Source: JAWLCG01 sp041687295
GTDB taxonomy: Bacteria; Planctomycetota; Phycisphaerae; SM23-33; FEN-1343
Direction: 5' to 3'
NCBI GenBank assembly: GCA_041687295.1
Contig: JAWLCG010000254.1
Coordinates: 1-7,629 of the forward strand
Length of the DNA stretch: 7,629 bases
A program made the position numbers and the translations under genes. The notes below the pieces were generated by a model. That model worked only from the letters and a program-made list of their open reading frames with translations. It searched no databases and had not been told where the DNA came from. Shown in pieces: positions 5,644 through 7,629 of this stretch (position 1 is its first letter; each line of letters opens with the position of its first letter).

Positions 5644-6225
5644 TCAGACCAGGTCGCAGGCGTCGGGGGGCATCCAGTGGGCGTCCTGGCCCTTCCACTT
5701 GACGTTGCAGCCGATGGGGTTGGTCTTCTCGACCGGCGGCTCGCGGTTTTCCAGCAGGGCGTCGACGGCCTCGACCAACTCGTTGGTGGTCTGCTTCTCC
5801 ACGTCCTTGGGGCTGTTGTCCATTCGGCCGGTGTAGCGGAGGCGGCGTTGGCGGTCGAAGACGTAGAAGTGCGGCGTCCGCAGCGCGCCGTAGGCCTTGG
5901 CGACGTCCTGGCTCTCGTCGCGGACGTAGGGGAAGCGGAAGCCCTTCTCCTTGGCCCGCTCCTTCATGTGCGCGAAGTCATCCTCAGCATGCGTCTGTTC
6001 AGAGTTGGAGTTGATGACCACCATGGCCACGCCCTTGGAGGCGTACTCGTTGAAGAAGGCGTTCATGCGGTCCTCGCTGCCGATCACGAAGGGGCAGTGA
6101 TTGCACGAGAAGACCACCACGAGCAGACGGGCGTCCTTGAAGTCCTCCAGGGAGTAGTCCTTGCCGTCCACGCCGGGCAGCGTGAAGTCCGGGGCCTGCT
6201 CGCCGATGCCCAGGGTAAATGCCAT
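5644..6225 (-). CDS. Thioredoxin-fold redoxin (AhpC/TSA-like) with CNHC active site
   Basis: The 193-residue protein begins with the redoxin signature GEQAPDFTLPGVDGKDYSLEDF (8-29). The strand LLVVVFSCNHCPFV (34-47) carries the CxxC pair C41/C44. TPHFYVFD (118-125) contains the cis-proline loop, and the C-terminal block PIGCNVKWK (170-178) is typical of this subfamily of single-domain thioredoxin-like proteins. C173 may be a resolving cysteine. There is no signal peptide, so it should be cytoplasmic, unlike TlpA/ResA. It may reduce disulfides or peroxides; the substrate is unknown. AAAGGAGG 6 nt before the ATG fixes the start; the frame extends upstream without similarity into the neighbouring gene. 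It lies 91 nt downstream of the DUF218 gene on the same strand but has its own candidate promoter. Confidence 0.92.
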   Translation of the reverse strand: MAFTLGIGEQAPDFTLPGVDGKDYSLEDFKDARLLVVVFSCNHCPFVIGSEDRMNAFFNEYASKGVAMVVINSNSEQTHAEDDFAHMKERAKEKGFRFPYVRDESQDVAKAYGALRTPHFYVFDRQRRLRYTGRMDNSPKDVEKQTTNELVEAVDALLENREPPVEKTNPIGCNVKWKGQDAHWMPPDACDLV

Positions 6226-6231
6226 GCTCCG

Positions 6232-6239
6232 CCTCCTTT
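6232..6239 (-). promoter_or_regulatory. Shine-Dalgarno of the redoxin gene
   Basis: AAAGGAGG on the minus strand, 6 nt before the ATG at 6225. It is an almost perfect anti-Shine-Dalgarno match and decides the start in a frame that stays open 143 codons upstream. Confidence 0.85.
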
Positions 6240-6270
6240 CAAGGCTGGTTGCTTGCGTTCGGTCGGTTTC

Positions 6271-6298
6271 ATTGTAGCCGGTTGGCCGCGACGGGCAA
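6271..6298 (-). promoter_or_regulatory. Candidate sigma-70-type promoter of the redoxin gene
   Basis: On the minus strand, TTGCCC (6298-6293), a 16-nt spacer and TACAAT (6276-6271) form a good promoter; the -10 matches five of six positions. Predicted start is near 6264, giving a leader of about 38 nt. The -35 context CCGCGTTGCCC is identical to that of the membrane protein promoter at 1360. Confidence 0.55.
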
Positions 6299-6316
6299 CG
6301 CGGGGCTCGCGACCGG

Positions 6317-7324
6317 TTAGCCGCCCTGGCCGAGCGGGCGGAGGTAGTGCCACGTCCAGGCCGCCAGTTCGCGGGCGACGAAATAGGGCAGCCAGGCCAG
6401 CGGCTGGCTCTCGCGGGCGGGGACGGTGAGGGCCGCCACGCCCGCGCGATGGCTGAGCAGCTTGATCCGCGAGAGGTGGTAGCCATGGCTGACGGCCAGC
6501 ACCCGCCGCCAGCCCTGCCGCCGGGCCAGGTTAGCCGTGAAGGCGACGGTGGCGTCGGAGCTGACACCGCCCTCGTCCAGGACCAGGGCCTCCTCGGGCA
6601 CACCGCAGGCCAGGGCGATGCGCCGCATGACGACCGGCTCGCTGGGCCGGCCATCGTCGTAGCCTCCGCCGGAGAGGATCAGCGTCGGGGCCAGCCCCTG
6701 GTGGTAGAGCTCGCAGCCCGTGCGAGTGCGGTCGTAGAGGGCCAGGGAGGGTTCTCCGTCGGGCCGAACGCCGGCGCCGAAGACGACGATGGCGTCGGCA
6801 GGCCGGCGGTAGTCGGTGGCGCCGAACGCCATCAGTTGCGCCAGTAGACAACCCGCCATCACCGTCGCCAGGCCGGCCAGGCGAAGCGACCGCCGCCACC
6901 ATCCTGCCACCGGCCGAGGGGGCCACAGCGCCCAGGCCGCCAGGGCCCCCGCCAGCGGCAGGCTCAGCGGCACGGGCCAGCCGTCCGCCAGTCGGCCCGT
7001 CGCCAGGAGCCACCCATACCCGGCCGAGTCGACCAGGCAGCCCAGGGCCACCAGCCCCCCCACCGCCCGCGCCGCCCTCCGCGCCCGCAGCCCCAGCCAG
7101 CGCCACCCCAGCACCCCGACAGCAAAGGCCGCAAGCAACGCCGTTTTGAGAGCCCCCGGCACGGCCGGCACAGCCAGCCAGACCCAGTTGGCGTCCAGCT
7201 CCGACCCCGCCAGCCCCACCAGCAAGTTCAGCGACGAGAAGACCGCCGCCGCCTCGGTCACCCGATGCGCCAGCCACAACGCCGGCCCCAGCCAGCCCGT
7301 CACGCCCTTCCTGTCCTCCGCCAT
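6317..7324 (-). CDS. DUF218 membrane protein (YdcF/SanA/ElyC type)
   Basis: The protein has 335 residues. The N-terminal half is membrane-embedded, with hydrophobic segments at roughly 12-40, 47-76, 86-108, 118-134 and 147-168. It is followed by a DUF218 domain (about 175-320). Typical blocks are ADAIVVFGAGV (176-185), LILSGGG (215-221), the SEP acidic residue E229, VLDEGGVSSDATVAFTAN (248-265) and VSHGYHLSRIKLL (278-290). SanA and ElyC in E. coli affect envelope integrity and peptidoglycan or polysaccharide precursors, but the reaction of most DUF218 proteins is not established. In this orientation the domain probably faces the periplasm. The start ATG has AAGGAGG 7 nt upstream. The frame continues upstream to 7600, but that part is repeat-rich and unlike the family. 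No clear terminator separates it from the redoxin gene, so some readthrough is possible. Confidence 0.9.
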   Translation of the reverse strand: MAEDRKGVTGWLGPALWLAHRVTEAAAVFSSLNLLVGLAGSELDANWVWLAVPAVPGALKTALLAAFAVGVLGWRWLGLRARRAARAVGGLVALGCLVDSAGYGWLLATGRLADGWPVPLSLPLAGALAAWALWPPRPVAGWWRRSLRLAGLATVMAGCLLAQLMAFGATDYRRPADAIVVFGAGVRPDGEPSLALYDRTRTGCELYHQGLAPTLILSGGGYDDGRPSEPVVMRRIALACGVPEEALVLDEGGVSSDATVAFTANLARRQGWRRVLAVSHGYHLSRIKLLSHRAGVAALTVPARESQPLAWLPYFVARELAAWTWHYLRPLGQGG

Positions 7325-7331
7325 CGCTTCG

Positions 7332-7338
7332 CCTCCTT
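7332..7338 (-). promoter_or_regulatory. Shine-Dalgarno of the DUF218 gene
   Basis: AAGGAGG on the minus strand, 7 nt before the ATG at 7324. It sets the start of the 335-residue protein against a longer open frame. Confidence 0.85.
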
Positions 7339-7355
7339 GCGTCGCGCCAGCTCGT

Positions 7356-7428
7356 CTCTGCATCGGGCCCCTGTACGTGTCCAGAGAGCCCCCGCGCTGT
7401 TTCCTCTGGACCATCGGGCCGCGGTACG
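7356..7428 (-). repeat. Imperfect direct repeats with an inverted repeat in the DUF218 leader
   Basis: Two copies of about 22 bp (7356-7377 and 7404-7428) share CTCTG, CATCGGGCC and GTACG, differing by a 3-nt insertion and two substitutions. An 8-bp inverted repeat, GTCCAGAG (7379-7386) with CTCTGGAC (7404-7411), links them. They lie 32-104 nt upstream of the start codon. They could be protein-binding sites or a leader structure; no promoter boxes were convincingly placed nearby. Confidence 0.6.
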
Positions 7429-7514
7429 GATTCCGGTTGGGTTGCGGGCGAAGCCCACGCTGGGTCCTCTGTGTCCTGCTCCGAAAATGGCAGGGCGGCC
7501 TGTAGGGCACGTGG

Positions 7515-7629
7515 GTTCTCGCCGTAGCGCCAGCGGAGGCGAGGTTCCGCGTGCCGCGATGACGGATCGCCCGTCGAACCGCCGGGCGCCCTCGCGGCAC
7601 GCAGAACCGCTCCGCTGCGCTCCGCGAAC
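7515..7629. repeat. Large imperfect inverted repeat at the right window edge
   Basis: The inner arms match perfectly over 11 bp (GCGTGCCGCGA at 7549-7559 with TCGCGGCACGC at 7592-7602). Outside them, the arms continue as an imperfect match with small gaps for about 30 bp more, including GAACC and TCCGCT-GCGCT, to GTTC near 7515 and GAAC at 7626-7629. The 32-bp loop holds a smaller stem, GACGG with CCGTC. It resembles a MITE- or REPIN-like non-coding element; the right end is cut by the window. Confidence 0.7.

Noticed and set aside
6277..6316. Terminator between the DUF218 and redoxin genes
   Set aside because: The GC-rich dyad (CCGGT/CGCGA with TCGCG/ACCGG) needs a 4-nt bulge and has no T-run.
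5383..6429. Long plus-strand open frame over the redoxin gene
   Set aside because: Antisense shadow of the redoxin gene; no recognisable domain, and its start lies within the HEPN gene.
7325..7600. 92-residue N-terminal extension of the DUF218 protein
   Set aside because: It is Arg-rich, made partly of duplicated repeat sequence, and a strong AAGGAGG sits before the ATG at 7324.

Overview
The window is very GC-rich with strongly G/C-biased third codon positions, so antisense frames stay open for long distances. Gene content and dispersed GC-rich palindromes suggest a high-GC environmental bacterium. The membrane protein at 1491-3467 and the REP-like repeat beside it resemble what I know from planctomycetes (Phycisphaerae-like), but no marker gene settles this. 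The organism call is an inference of moderate strength.

Layout, left to right: (1) The 3' part of a HAD-family phosphatase gene (+), cut by the window edge. It converges on an A-type iron-sulfur carrier gene (IscA/ErpA type, -, 843-1172). The 195-bp gap between them holds two different 7-bp tandem repeats and two hairpins. (2) A 318-bp divergent gap contains a second copy of one hairpin repeat, a candidate promoter and a leader stem-loop for a 658-residue polytopic membrane protein, probably a GT-C type glycosyltransferase (+, 1491-3467). (3) A REPIN-like inverted pair of REP palindromes (3464-3597) supplies that gene's stop codon. It is followed by a perfect TATAAT only 10 nt before the ATG of a YdjM/DUF457-type membrane-bound putative metal hydrolase (+, 3649-4698). 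(4) A two-gene MNT nucleotidyltransferase/HEPN operon follows (+, 4784-5501, 14-nt overlap) and resembles a toxin-antitoxin module. (5) Two minus-strand genes follow: a thioredoxin-fold redoxin with a CNHC active site (5644-6225) and a DUF218 (YdcF/SanA/ElyC-type) membrane protein (6317-7324). (6) The right edge has a repeat-rich leader and a large imperfect inverted repeat running off the window.

The genes do not form one pathway. Most are single housekeeping or envelope genes, and the only tightly coupled pair is MNT-HEPN. The membrane glycosyltransferase, DUF457 and DUF218 proteins all act at the cell envelope, but they have separate signals and opposite orientations, so no shared function is claimed.

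The most interesting material is non-coding: paired heptad repeats between convergent genes, a hairpin repeat whose two copies differ by a pair-preserving change, a REPIN-like element overlapping a stop codon, two candidate promoters sharing an 11-bp block around the -35 box, and a likely leaderless gene. I found no CRISPR array, transposase, phage gene, tRNA or rRNA. I see no convincing undescribed protein system.
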